A stretch of DNA of 64,000 bases, from contig JAAALK010000287.1 in the NCBI GenBank assembly GCA_019279435.1, positions 85,455,532-85,519,531 of the forward strand, written 5' to 3'. The stretch is from Zizania palustris. Its lineage: Eukaryota > Streptophyta > Magnoliopsida > Poales > Poaceae. Shown piece by piece: positions 1 through 11,217 of this stretch (position 1 is the stretch's first letter; every line of letters starts with the position of its first letter). The notes under the pieces were generated by a model. That model saw only the letters and a list, made by a program, of their open reading frames with translations. It had not been told where the DNA came from and ran no database searches. Both the position numbers and the translations under genes were made by a program.

Positions 1-524
1 CTGTTCTAGATGCTTTCAAGCAAATGGCTCAGAATCCATTTTTCATCATAATCACCTTCGACTCTTTTCCATATGCTTTAAAGCCAATGGCTCGGAATCC
101 ATTTTTCATGGTACTTTCCCATTGTGACGGACTCTTCGAGCCAGTGGCTCGATGTTCGTTGATTTGGGTTCGTATGAATGATGCTTACCTCCACAATTAG
201 CTCCATTCCCCTAGTGCGTTCACCAGGGGTAGTAATCATTTTGAGAGATATGCATAATTCGAAAAATAAGCTTTATTTATTTTTAAAAGTGTTTACAACC
301 CATTACAAGGAGCCCCTAAGTGAATTAACATTTAAGGTGCTCTACATGCCATGCATGTTTTAATTCTTCCCCTTCTAAATTGGCTAATTTAAAAGATCTG
401 GGCATCCTGAACACAAGATGATGTATGGTCCATCACATTTGTTTCCCAATTTTCCCGGAGCAATTATGCTTCGCAGTACCAAATGACCTAGCTTAAGTTC
501 ATTAAGATTTACCTTCTGGTCGTA
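1..524 (-). other. Gypsy C 3' non-coding region, copy 1
   Basis: No convincing coding sequence is present. The left 120 bp are the end of a short tandem-repeat block. The rest is AT-rich DNA between the integrase C-terminus, which lies to the right on the minus strand, and the missing 3' LTR of element C. Tat-lineage elements commonly have a long 3' UTR with tandem repeats, which fits. A 61-codon frame at 178-363 has no features of a gene and is repeated only because the DNA is duplicated. Confidence 0.6.
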
Positions 525-1255
525 CTATGTCTTCGTTTGGTGTTGGTACTTCATCAAATTGGCAATAGCTCGAAGCCTCATTTCTTCGGTCAAGTCAAGT
601 GAAGTCTGCCTTACATTGTCAACTTCTGGTTCCATGGTGCGGAGAGAACCTCCTTTTAGCTCAGTTGGCATCATGGCTTCATCTCCGAACAATAACCGGA
701 ATGGAGTAAAACCTGTAGACCTAGCTTGAGTGGTCCAGATGGACCAAAAAATCTTCCGGAGTTTCTCAGTCCACAGCCCATTTGCCAACCCTACTATCCT
801 TCGACTTAAGCCTGATAAAATATTACCATTGGCTCCCTGGATGGCTCCATTGGATTGGGGATGAAAGACAGCTGCAAAGCACATTTGGATACCAAGGCCT
901 TCGCAGAATTCTCTGAAAGGCTCGGCATCGAATTGGATGCCATTATCAATTGCAAGCTACTTAGATACTCCAAATCTGCAAATAATATTTTGCTAGAAAA
1001 AAATTTTTTGTACATTTTTAGAAGTGATTGCCATACCAGAGTGATAACCTGAGGAGGTGTTGGGGGATGATGGCTCTGTCTGCCCATCCACTGACATCCC
1101 TAACAAGTGCGGACAAATGACTCTGCATCACCTAACTATAGTAGGCCAATAAAACACTTGGCGAAGTGTTTTTCCTGCCAGAGCTCGAGGGGCTAGATGA
1201 ATACCACATAAGAATTCGTGAATTTCTTGAAGTATATCTTGTCCTTCGGATCTGG
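525..1255 (-). pseudogene. Gypsy C integrase remnant, copy 1
   Basis: Reading the minus strand from 1255, the frame covers the end of the zinc-finger region (an EIHEFLCGIHLAPRALAGK-like stretch) and then part of the catalytic core (LAIDNGIQFDAEPFREFC). It continues into FAAVFHPQSNGA, the WTTQARSTGFTPFRLLFG stretch and the C-terminal end. The layout and motifs are those of Ty3/gypsy integrase of the Tat/Ogre type. The piece is dead. It has an in-frame TAG just before LAIDNG, the usual catalytic Glu after SNG is Gln (NGAIQGAN), and about 130 bp holding the first catalytic Asp are deleted compared with the copy at 11218-11781. A copia LTR interrupts it at 1256. Confidence 0.8.
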
Positions 1256-2046
1256 TGAGAAACCATGTTGAAGAACTTGGGTCTTATGCTTCAGATGTGA
1301 TGAGTGATCGTCAATGGAAGTCAAATAAGAGACATGAAGACCTACCGTGTCTGAGGCATGTGTGACTTAGGTACACGGGCAGCGAGTGACAGTCGGGCTG
1401 AGGAAGTTGCGGGATCGGGTCGGCCCAATCCGGGTACCTGGTGTGAAGACGGTAGACGCTTTATTAGTTTCGGCGCAAAATTGGCAACTGATGATTATTT
1501 TGTTTTAGGATATTAATATTTAGTATTTAAGTCAAGAATATTTGACAGTTGTTTTTTTCAAGGGTATTTTAGTAATTCCGAATTTCATTTTAGAATTAGT
1601 GTAATTTACCCTAGGGGTAAATTAATCTTTTCCATGTATTAGTGGGTCGCCTATAAATAGGCCCCTACCCCCCTAGGGATAGGGTGACTGTCATTTTCCC
1701 GAGATTAATTTACAGTCCACAGATTAGTTTTGATCTCCTATTTTTTTCTCCGTATGTATTGATCTGCCGTGACTTTCTTCTGTTTGAGTATTTTTCTCCG
1801 GCTAGCAAGGTGCGTAGGTGGCAGCCTGCTCCTCTCTTCTGGAGGGAGCACCGTGGACGCGTGCAACATGAAGGCATGTGGATCAATTTTCCAGCGTGGG
1901 ACCCGTCGACTGGCTGGGGTCTTTCCGCGTCAGATTGCTTCAGTCATCGCATGCACGGCAAAAGCCATCAAGGGAGGAAATTGCAGTGTGGCAGCCAATT
2001 GCTTTTCTCTTTGCGCATGGTTCCCAAGGTAGGCAACTGCACTTCG
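1256..2046 (+). mobile_element. Truncated copia LTR (A family), duplication copy 1
   Basis: The LTR starts TGAGAAACCATG, aligning with TGAGGAGCCATG at the start of the copia B LTR. It contains a TATA box CTATAAATAG at 1651-1660 and ends abruptly at 2046, lacking the last 850 bp of the family. It is preceded by gypsy sequence ending tctgg, a mutated form of the ttggg target site seen around the solo LTR at 11782. It carries only one of the two roughly 115-bp internal repeats present in the LTRs at 11782 and 31295. Confidence 0.8.
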
Positions 2047-2159
2047 AAATCTGAATAGATGGTCGTTATGGACCTCATAGGACTCTTCGAACCTAATGGA
2101 TCGGAATCCATAAATGGTAGGACTTTTTCGGATGTATTGGAATCCGGTAATTTTTGTCG

Positions 2160-2345
2160 CCTTCGACTCTTTTACATATGCTTTCAAGCCAATGGCTCAA
2201 AATCCTTTTTTATGGTCACCTTCGACTCTGTTCTAGATGCTTTCAAGCAAATGGCTCAGAATCCATTTTTCATCATAATCACCTTCGACTCTTTTCCATA
2301 TGCTTTAAAGCCAATGGCTCGGAATCCATTTTTCATGGTACTTTC
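2160..2345. repeat. Three tandem repeats of about 60 bp
   Basis: Three imperfect units start at about 2160, 2219 and 2282, so the period is 59-63 bp. Each begins CCTTCGACTCT, continues through a TGCTTTMAAG stretch, and contains AATGGCTC followed by an AATCC-TTTTT run. Degenerate further AATGGCTC/GTGGCTC words lie at 2085-2110 and 2360-2375. The last two units recur at 1-120 because of the 2,227-bp duplication. The position, downstream of a Tat-like integrase, matches the tandem repeats known from the 3' UTR of that lineage. Confidence 0.8.
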
Positions 2346-2751
2346 CCATTGTGACGGACTCTTCGAGCCAGTGGCTCGATGTTCGTTGATTTGGGTTCGT
2401 ATGAATGATGCTTACCTCCACAATTAGCTCCATTCCCCTAGTGCGTTCACCAGGGGTAGTAATCATTTTGAGAGATATGCATAATTCGAAAAATAAGCTT
2501 TATTTATTTTTAAAAGTGTTTACAACCCATTACAAGGAGCCCCTAAGTGAATTAACATTTAAGGTGCTCTACATGCCATGCATGTTTTAATTCTTCCCCT
2601 TCTAAATTGGCTAATTTAAAAGATCTGGGCATCCTGAACACAAGATGATGTATGGTCCATCACATTTGTTTCCCAATTTTCCCGGAGCAATTATGCTTCG
2701 CAGTACCAAATGACCTAGCTTAAGTTCATTAAGATTTACCTTCTGGTCGTA

Positions 2752-3482
2752 CTATGTCTTCGTTTGGTGTTGGTACTTCATCAAATTGGCAATAGCTCGA
2801 AGCCTCATTTCTTCGGTCAAGTCAAGTGAAGTCTGCCTTACATTGTCAACTTCTGGTTCCATGGTGCGGAGAGAACCTCCTTTTAGCTCAGTTGGCATCA
2901 TGGCTTCATCTCCGAACAATAACCGGAATGGAGTAAAACCTGTAGACCTAGCTTGAGTGGTCCAGATGGACCAAAAAATCTTCCGGAGTTTCTCAGTCCA
3001 CAGCCCATTTGCCAACCCTACTATCCTTCGACTTAAGCCTGATAAAATATTACCATTGGCTCCCTGGATGGCTCCATTGGATTGGGGATGAAAGACAGCT
3101 GCAAAGCACATTTGGATACCAAGGCCTTCGCAGAATTCTCTGAAAGGCTCGGCATCGAATTGGATGCCATTATCAATTGCAAGCTACTTAGATACTCCAA
3201 ATCTGCAAATAATATTTTGCTAGAAAAAAATTTTTTGTACATTTTTAGAAGTGATTGCCATACCAGAGTGATAACCTGAGGAGGTGTTGGGGGATGATGG
3301 CTCTGTCTGCCCATCCACTGACATCCCTAACAAGTGCGGACAAATGACTCTGCATCACCTAACTATAGTAGGCCAATAAAACACTTGGCGAAGTGTTTTT
3401 CCTGCCAGAGCTCGAGGGGCTAGATGAATACCACATAAGAATTCGTGAATTTCTTGAAGTATATCTTGTCCTTCGGATCTGG
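2752..3482 (-). pseudogene. Gypsy C integrase remnant, copy 2
   Basis: This is identical, as far as I can read, to 525-1255. It carries the same stop codon, the same Glu-to-Gln change and the same 130-bp internal deletion. The shared damage shows that the duplication came after the decay. It is bounded on the right by the LTR start TGAGAAACC at 3483. Confidence 0.8.
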
Positions 3483-5125
3483 TGAGAAACCATGTTGAAG
3501 AACTTGGGTCTTATGCTTCAGATGTGATGAGTGATCGTCAATGGAAGTCAAATAAGAGACATGAAGACCTACCGTGTCTGAGGCATGTGTGACTTAGGTA
3601 CACGGGCAGCGAGTGACAGTCGGGCTGAGGAAGTTGCGGGATCGGGTCGGCCCAATCCGGGTACCTGGTGTGAAGACGGTAGACGCTTTATTAGTTTCGG
3701 CGCAAAATTGGCAACTGATGATTATTTTGTTTTAGGATATTAATATTTAGTATTTAAGTCAAGAATATTTGACAGTTGTTTTTTTCAAGGGTATTTTAGT
3801 AATTCCGAATTTCATTTTAGAATTAGTGTAATTTACCCTAGGGGTAAATTAATCTTTTCCATGTATTAGTGGGTCGCCTATAAATAGGCCCCTACCCCCC
3901 TAGGGATAGGGTGACTGTCATTTTCCCGAGATTAATTTACAGTCCACAGATTAGTTTTGATCTCCTATTTTTTTCTCCGTATGTATTGATCTGCCGTGAC
4001 ATTCTTCTGTTTGAGTATTTTTCTCCGGCTAGCAAGGTGCGTAGGTGGCAGCCTGCTCCTCTCTTCTGGAGGGAGCACCGTGGACGCGTGCAACATGAAG
4101 GCATGTGGATCAATTTTCCAGCGTGGGACCCGTCGACTGGCTGGGGTCTTTCCGCGTCAGATTGCTTCAGTCATCGCATGCACGGCAAAAGCCATCAAGG
4201 GAGGAAATTGCAGTGTGGCAGCCAATTGCTTTTCTCTTTGCGCACGGTTCCCAAGGTAGGCAACTGCACTTCGCGTGGCTGTCTATCGCGTGCAACGACA
4301 GCAAATTTTTCACGGCAGTCCAAGCGCGTGGCAGCTTTGGCCGTGGGGCCCGCCAGCCTCTTGTCTGCAGCGTCTACGTGAGGCATCCGGCCATCATTAC
4401 ACTGCGTGGGACCCGCCGGCTAAAGAAGCAGCAGCAGACCACCGTGGCGACGTGACTGCGCACAGAAGCATTTTGGTGGAGGATTTCCATGCGCGCGGCT
4501 AGGCGTTAGACGGTGCACGGAGCAGCAATGACCGCCCTGATTTTCTGTGAACGGCGACTTGAACGGCAATGCAAGTACGTTTTTTATCTCCTAATTTTTA
4601 GTTAGATTAAATCTGTTAGTTATTTCGTAGTTAATATTTTCTGCTAGATTTTATTAGTGTTAGCATATTATTTATTTAAGTTTTATTCTGTACGTATAAA
4701 AAGAAAAAATATTATTAGTCGCAAAAATATTATTATTCTAGATTTACATGAAATATTTTATGTTTATTTCTGAATTAATTTCTGGATGATCCATGTTTTA
4801 TTCAGTTGACTAGTATTTTAATGTTAGACTGAACTCTGCATATTTATTAATATATTTAGGTATTTTGCCTACGCCATTAAATATTTCTAATACCCATTTT
4901 TATTCACTGCAGTTATTTTATTTAGTTTATTTTATTTTATTTTTGAATATCATTTTAATTAGGACACCAGTCATTTTTAGGCTAGACAATTTTAGTTCAT
5001 GTAATTTGCTTTGCTACTGTTGTTTGTTTTGTCGGGGTGCTTTGGGTGTTGGGCTTAGGTCTTTTATTTAGAAGAAATTTTTAGGCGCCCATTCACCCCC
5101 TCTGGTCGCTACTTTCGGTACTACA
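3483..5125 (+). mobile_element. 5' LTR of copia A
   Basis: This 1,643-bp LTR starts TGAG and ends CTACA. It is followed after two bases by a tRNA-iMet primer binding site. The TATA box CTATAAATAG is at 3878-3887, so transcription should start near 3910. It is flanked on the left by gypsy C integrase. One of the two internal direct repeats (about 115 bp) found in sister LTRs is missing. The 3' partner LTR of A is not present at the expected place, because the element is cut at 11217. Confidence 0.85.
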
Positions 5126-5127
5126 AG

Positions 5128-5139
5128 TGGTATCAGAGC
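5128..5139 (+). promoter_or_regulatory. Primer binding site of copia A
   Basis: TGGTATCAGAGC is complementary to the 3' end of plant initiator tRNA-Met. It lies two bases after the LTR end and would prime minus-strand DNA synthesis. The same 12 bases occur at copia B (33330) and at the Tekay-like elements J and K. Confidence 0.93.
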
Positions 5140-5190
5140 AAGGTTAGGGTTTTCCAATACCTTAACCGGTTCTAAACCCAGGTAGTGATC

Positions 5191-7374
5191 ATGACTTCCC
5201 CTCCTAAAATCCCGTCCCTTGAAGCTTTTGGCTACACTTATTGGAAGACTCGCATGCGAGCCTATCTCATGAGCCAGAGCTTTGGACATTTGGGATATTT
5301 GTGTTCACGCTACTTTTACTATACTTCCTGTTGTTGAGCGTACTTCTGCTGATATAATTGCCCAGCATCAGAACAATAGCAAAGCGGTGAACATTTTATT
5401 TTTTGGTCTAGGTCCTAATGAGTTTGAGCGTGCTAGCCATCTCACCACTGCTCGAGAGATCTGGGCTACCCTCCAGGCACACCATGAGGGAACAGCTCAG
5501 GTCAAGGCTAGGCTCTATCAGACCTACCAGCGTGAGTATGAAAATTTCTCACAGAAGCCGAGTGAGACTGTTGAGGCTTTGTTTGGTCATTTTCAATTGA
5601 TCATTAACAAGCTTCGGGTCAACAAGACCGAGCGTGATCAGCTGGTCTCAGATCATGAACAGTGCTCAATGTTCTTCATACCTTGGACCCTAAGATCTAG
5701 GAGATCAAGGTTTCCTCTTTTGTTGAGAGCGCCTCCTATGATACCTTGACTGTCATAGAACTTTTTAGTAAGATCAAGGTCTCAAAGGTTGATATCCAAT
5801 TGAGATCAAATCTCACTAGTTCTGGCTCAAAAACTCTAGCCCTTGCGACACCGTCTGCTGATCCTACTGCCTTGAGTTGTACTGCATTTTTTTATGTCTA
5901 TCTCTGAGGAACAGCTTGATTCGCTAGGAGATGATGATCTGTGTTTGTTTAACAACTGGTGCGACGTGTCTATGATAAACGAATGCTTAAAAGACACGAC
6001 GCAAAATCCGGATGCTTTGAGTGTGGTGATCTAGGTCATTTCATCACCGACTGCCCCAAGCGAAAGACCTACAAGAAGGGAACCGGCGGCAACTCCTACG
6101 ACTCCAGCAAGTACGACAATTCCACTTCCACAAAGGGCAAGCCCAAGACAATATTCTTTCGAAAGGCTCTGAAGGATTACAGTCATGAGAACAAGAAGCG
6201 AGACAAGGCCTTTTTCGCCGAGATGGAGAAAAGCTACTCCAAGAGATCTTCGTCTTCCTCCTCATCTTCAAGTTCAAGTGATGAAGAGATCGTGATCAGG
6301 AAGGGGAAGGACAGGGACGATCCGGCGGGCCTCTGCTTCATGGCCTTCGGGGATAAGCCGAAGAGTCGCTCGCGTCACAACCAAAGACCCCGCAAGAGCT
6401 TCTGTTCAATGGCTCTTGGGGATAAGGAAGAAAAGGGCTCCTCCGATGACTCCGATGATGACGACGATGAAAGGGTATCCTCCTATGAACAAGAAGTTGT
6501 TAATTTACTAGAACAGAACCGTCAGGAGTTGAAGTATCAGGAGAAACTGCTTAGAGGGGCTAAGAAGAGGATAGATGAGCTTGAGAGTGAGCTTGCCATG
6601 GCAAATGGCAAGATTGAGAGTCTGTCTTCTTCCCCTTGCTTGGGTGGTAGCAGTGAATGCCCTAACTGTGATGTGTTGTTGTGTGATCTGACGACTCTGA
6701 AGTCCAGGTACACAGAAAGAGTAGACGAGAGAGACGCTATGGCCACTGAGCTTGAAAGCACTCAGCTGGAGTTTAGAAATGCTCATGTCACTGTCGTCAT
6801 GCCCTAAGTGGACTGCCCATCCCATTTAGCTAGTATAGCTGAGCTGAGACCCAAGAGTGATGAGCAGTTGGGCGAGTTAGCTACAGTGAGAGCTCAGCTG
6901 GAGCAGACTAAGCTAGAGCTTGAGACCTTGTCAGTTCTACCCACTGTTTGTGAGAACTGCTTGTCCATGAGAATGGAATTGATCAAGCTAAAAGCTAAGA
7001 AGTCTGTCGAAGTTGATAGAGAGTGTGAGATCTGCTTATCTCAAGTGGAGGTGTTAGCTTCCTTGAGAGAGGAGCTAGCTGATATTCAGAACGAGAACTT
7101 TTACCTCCGTCAGATCCTGAGTTGGATTAGTGCTAGAGAGCCACAGCTCAGCATGATGATCCAGCAGTTCAAGAGACAGGATGGGTTTGGGGTAGGTTAC
7201 ACCTATGCCAAGACTGATTTTGAGAGTGCCATTAGCCGAGCAGTGGAGTGGAGTAAGATGACTCCTGAACAGAGATATCCCAAGACTCACACCACTGAGT
7301 CTTTTAAGGATAGTCAACCCAAGGATGGAGTGCTTCAAGAACAACCTAAAGCTCCACCAAAGAAGAAAATCTAG
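5191..7374 (+). pseudogene. Copia A gag (capsid, zinc knuckle, coiled-coil)
   Basis: ATG at 5191 begins MTSPPKIPSLEAFGY, matching the gag start of copia B. The capsid part runs to about 5950 with frameshifts near 5280, 5660 and 5890. A CCHC zinc knuckle (CFECGDLGHFITDC) lies at about 6019-6060. It is followed by a Lys-rich region, a run of 11 Ser (6250-6285), an Asp-rich patch and long heptad-like coiled-coil stretches (6500-7170). The first long frame stops at 6805-6807 (TAA) and another at 7372-7374. Gag would form the virus-like particle and bind RNA. This copy cannot make it whole. The coiled-coil tail is unusually long for copia but typical of SIRE-like elements. Confidence 0.82.
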
Positions 7375-9200
7375 GTCCCAAAGCCTAAACCTCTCCACAC
7401 TTCTGTTGATTCTTTACCTGGACCCTCTCACACCAAAGATACTACAACCAACAACACCAAGCCTAAGAATCCCAAGTCTCAACCACATCCCAAGAAGCCT
7501 ACCTATCACTGTGAGTTTTGTAAGAGAGACGGGCATCTTGAGAGAGCTGAGAGAGCTCGAGGTGGGTAGGAGCAGTTCTACTAGCAGGGTGGTAGACAGA
7601 GAGTTCCTCGACGTAGAGAGAGGCTAGAGGCCAAGCCACGTAATTTAGGTGGTGCTAGAGGAGACGGTTTTCACGATCGTGCTCCGGAGGGTGGTTTTCG
7701 TTCCAGCAGAGCTCTAGATCGTTATGGATACGGTTTTGGACCTCGTGGCCGTGAGTTTAGGCAGAACAGAGGACCACACTTTGAGTCGCGTTTTGGTCCA
7801 GACTCAGATGATTCCTTCTGCTTTCCTACTTACGAGCAAATGTCTCGACACTGGTTTAGCACCTTTGCTAAACCTGGCGTTGGACCGTTTGCTCCCACTC
7901 ATGACCATTGATCTTGTAGGATCGAGAACTGGAAGTCGTGTGGATCATGGATTTAGGATGTTCTCGCCATATGATGGGACACCGCAGATGGTTCTCCAGC
8001 CTCTCTCCCCCGAGCTCCAAGGAATACATCACTTTCGGAAACAGTGGTCAAGGGAAGGTACATGGTATTGGGTCGATTCACATCTCTGATTATTTCTCTT
8101 TGAAGAATGTTGCTTTGGTCGGAAACATGAATTTTAATTTAATTTCTATTTCACAACTTCTTGTGGATGGTTTAGAGGTTCGATTTAAGAAGGGCATGTC
8201 TTTTGTTGTTGATCCTAGAGGATCTTTAGTTTGCCGGATCTTACCTTTCAGTAAGGTTTTTTGTATTGATTTCTCTAGTTCTTCTAACCCTTCTCGCTGT
8301 CTGATGGCTGAATCCTCCTCTGAGCTCTGGAAGTGGCATAGGAGGTTAGGCCATTTGAGCTTTGATCTGCTTGTCAGATTGAGTTCTATGGACCTTATCT
8401 GAGGATTGCCTAAGCTTAAGATGGAGAAGGATCTAGTTTGTCATCCTTATTGTCATGGGAAAATGGTTGTCGCCTCTCACGCACTTGTGACTCAGGTGAT
8501 GACTTCGTACCCGGGAGAGCTGTTACACATGGATACAGTAGGTCCAGCCTGAGTACGCTCATTCGGTGGGAAGTGGTACGCCCTTGTGATAGTTGACGAT
8601 TTTTCTCGATTCTTTTGGGTTTACTTTCTAGAGTCTAAGGATGAGGCTTTTCAGTATGTTCATGACCTGATTTTGAAGCTGAAGAACGAGAACAATGGTC
8701 GGATGCGAGCAATTTGTTCGGACAATGGCTTTGAGTTTAAGAACTCTCAGTTCATCAGCTTCTGTAGTGATCCGGGTCTTGATCATCAGTTCTCTACACC
8801 TTACACTCCCCCACGGAATGGTGTTGTGGAACGAAAGAACTGCACGCTTGTCGAGATGGCCAGGACGATGCTTGATGAGCATAGGACTCTTAGGCGTTTT
8901 CGTGCTAAAGCTATGAACACAACTTGCTATCTTGCCAAGCACATTTTTCTTAGAGCTTATTTAGGTAAGACGTCATATGAGTTGCGGTTTGGTAGATAGC
9001 CCAAGGTGAGTCACTTGCGAGCTTTTGGATGCAAGTACTTTGTGCTCAAGAAGCGAGGGCATTTGGACAAGTTTGAGTCTCGTTGCTGGGATGGAGTCTT
9101 TCTTGGTTATGCTTTGCATTCTCCAGGCTTTCGTGTTTGGATCCCAGACTCTCAGCTTCTCGTCGAGACTTGTGAGTTTTCTTTTGATGAGTCTATGCCT
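7375..9200 (+). pseudogene. Copia A protease and integrase
   Basis: A second Cys-His cluster (YHCEFCKRDGH) lies at about 7505-7540. Protease follows near 7938 with MWIMDLGCSRHM. The catalytic triad is D-L-G where D-S/T-G is expected, so the enzyme is probably inactive. GAG-pre-integrase is at about 8290-8400 (KWHRRLGHLSFDLL). The integrase core keeps HMDT (8528), SDNGFEF (8718) and NGVVERKN (8818), so its D-D-E residues remain. Stops occur at 8401 (CGA to TGA compared with B), 8549 and 8998. From 9006 the frame continues into the Asp/Glu/Ser/Pro-rich linker that leads to reverse transcriptase. Confidence 0.85.
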
Positions 9201-11085
9201 TCGTTGACTCCTTCTTTTGAGCTTTCTGGAGATGATGAGCTTGGAGAGTCCATCTTCGAGGAAGATGATGACACTCCTGCTGATGATGAGGGTGGGCCCT
9301 CTACACAGCCTATAGACCCCACACCTTCTGAGACTTCCACTAAGGATGAGGACGGACCTCTAATCACTCATTCTACTTGGATCAAGCCTCCTCAGCCGAG
9401 TGCAGAGGTGCCAGTTGCTGACTCCGGTAATATGACTTCTCAGCCAAGTCCAGAGGAGCCAGTTGCTGACTCTAGTGAGGTGACTTCAGATCACCTAGGG
9501 TCCCGAGTAGTTCAGCGTGATCACCCCTCAGAGCTCATAATTGGTGATCTTACAAAGAGATCCTTACGTTCTTCAGTTGGTTCTCTTGCTATGTTTGTTG
9601 AGTCTGCGTTTGTTGCTACTTTTGAGCCCAGAGATGTTTCTCATGTTGTTTCTGATTCAAATTGGATAAACGCCATGCAAGAAGAGCTTGAAAATTTTGT
9701 TCGCAATCGGTTCTGGATACTAGTTGAGCTGCCACATAGATGCAACACCATAGGCACCAAGTGGGTTTTTAAGAACAAACAAGGTGAAGATGGAGTTGTG
9801 GTGCGCAACAAAGCTCGATTATTGGCACAGGGTTTTTGCTAGAAAGAAGGTATTGATTTTGAGGAGACCTTCACCCCTATTGCCCGTCTTGAGTCCATTC
9901 ATATTCTTTTGTCCTTTGCTGCTTCTAAAGGTTTTAAGCTTTTTCAAATGGATGTCAAGAGTGCTTTTCTGAATGGGTATATAGAGGAGGAGGTCTATGT
10001 TAAGTAGCCCCCCCGGTTTTGAGAACCCTAAGTTTCCTCGACATGTTTTCAAGCTATAGAAGGCTTTATACGATCTGAAGCAAGCCCCCAGGGCTTGGTA
10101 TGATCGCCTGAAGCAGTTTTTGTCGCAGAAAGGTTTTGTGATGGGTTCTGTGGACAAAACTCTTTTCTTGCTTAGAGATGGCAGACTTATTGGGTGTTCA
10201 GATTTACGTGGACAATATTATTTTTGGTGGTTCAACTAATGAGCTTGTGTCCAAGTTTCCTCAGTAGATGCATAGAGAGTTTGAGATGAGTATTATGGGT
10301 GAAATCAAGTACTTCTTAGGGCTCTAGATCAAGCAGACCAAGGACGACATTTTCATCCACTAGGGTAAGTACACACGGGACATGCTAAAGAAATGGGTAC
10401 ATCTAGAGGTCTAGACAAGAACGAGAACAACGTCAAGGTCAACAAGAAAGAGTATCGAGTGATGATTGGATCACTACTATACTTGACTACGACGAGACCG
10501 GACATTCAATTTGCCTTGGGTGTTTGCACGCGTTTTCAGTCTTCGCCACACGCATCTCACTGGTAGGCTGTCAAGCGTATTTTCAGGTATCTTATTTATG
10601 CTCCTGATCTAGGTCTTTACTATTCCGCATTATCATCTCTTGATTTAGCTGGTTTTTCCGACGCTGATTTCGGTGGGTGCCGGCTGGATCACAAGTCGAC
10701 TATCGGTACTTGCCAGCTTCTTGGTTCTTCACTTGTATTTTGGTCGTCTCGAAAACAATCTGGAGTTGCACTTTCTACTTCTGAGGCTGATTATGTAGCT
10801 GCTGCTAGCTTCTGCTCACAGTTGGATTGGATGATTTCTACCTTGAGGGATTTTGGGTTGTTCTTCCCTTCTAGAGCTCCTTTGTTTTGTGATAGCACCA
10901 GTACAATTAGTGTAGGGAAAAACCCATGTCTTCATTCAAAAACCAAACATATTGATGTGCATTTTCATTTTCTGAGGGATCAATATGAGAAAGGGGTCAT
11001 TGATCTTGTTCATGTTGATACCCATCAGCAGTTGGCTGACATTTTTACCAAACCCCTAGATCAGTCTACTTTTGAGTGTTTGTGA
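9201..11085 (+). pseudogene. Copia A reverse transcriptase and RNase H
   Basis: After an acidic linker (to about 9600), the RT fingers begin with WINAMQEELENF, then GTKWVFKNKQGEDG, FQMDVKSAFLNGY, and the palm motif IYVDNIIFGG at about 10208-10237. The expected YVDD is YVDN, so one catalytic Asp is lost. A deletion of about 45 bp near 10395 and TAG stops at 9841, 10006, 10059, 10267, 10326 and 10362 break it further. RNase H (10620-11085) retains a GCRLDHKST stretch, an SEADYVAAA stretch and KTKHIDVHFHF, ending near DQSTFECL. Nearly all stops replace CAG in copia B. Confidence 0.87.
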
Positions 11086-11217
11086 GGGGATTTGGCAGTC
11101 GTGTATCCTTTTTAGGATACTTTGAGTCAGTTATTTCTTTCTTCTTTATTTTTTATTGAGTCTTTTTGTGTGCGTTCATATCATGCATAATCAAATATCA
11201 CATCTTGAGCTTGCTTC
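11086..11217 (+). other. Remaining 3' UTR of copia A
   Basis: This T-rich non-coding DNA matches 39311-39444 of copia B. It stops at the word TTGCTTC and is joined to gypsy C integrase at 11218. No polypurine tract or LTR is present. Confidence 0.75.

Larger units (their letters stand above)
1..2046. repeat. Tandem duplication, copy 1 (start outside window)
   Basis: Every base here has a partner 2,227 bp downstream (2228-4273). I saw only two mismatches: t1774 against a4001 and t2018 against c4245. The unit holds the 3' part of gypsy C in minus orientation, followed by the first 790 bp of a copia LTR. Copy 1 ends inside the LTR at 2046, where the sequence jumps back into gypsy DNA. The first roughly 180 bp of copy 1 lie before the window. 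Such low divergence means either a recent duplication or an assembly artefact. Confidence 0.93.
2047..4273. repeat. Tandem duplication, copy 2 (complete 2,227-bp unit)
   Basis: This is the full unit: the 3' region of gypsy C with short tandem repeats (2047-2751), the integrase remnant (2752-3482) and the first part of a copia LTR (3483-4273). The LTR then runs on without a break to 5125, so copy 2 is the one attached to copia A. The joint at 2046/2047 is inside an LTR and has no TSD. This points to a recombination or template-switch duplication rather than transposition. Confidence 0.92.
3483..11217 (+). mobile_element. Ty1/copia element A (SIRE/Maximus-like), defective
   Basis: The order is 5' LTR, PBS, gag with zinc knuckle and long coiled-coil, protease, integrase, reverse transcriptase, RNase H and a short piece of 3' UTR. 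This is the copia gene order. The long gag with a Ser-rich and coiled-coil tail resembles the SIRE/Maximus group. It is full of stops and frameshifts. Comparison with copia B shows that about 1.3 kb of 3' UTR, the polypurine tract and the 3' LTR are gone. At 11217/11218 the sequence passes directly into gypsy C integrase with only minimal shared sequence. Confidence 0.88.

Noticed and set aside
855..1052. 65-codon plus-strand frame (also at 3082-3279)
   Set aside because: It is opposite to the gypsy integrase frame, which has clear motifs; this is its shadow.
1684..2058. 124-codon plus-strand frame, repeated at 3911-4381
   Set aside because: It lies within a copia LTR just after the TATA box, has no domain, and is repeated only because the DNA is duplicated.
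2160..2345. Regular short repeats that might look like a CRISPR array
   Set aside because: Repeats are imperfect, with no unique spacers, in plant retrotransposon DNA.
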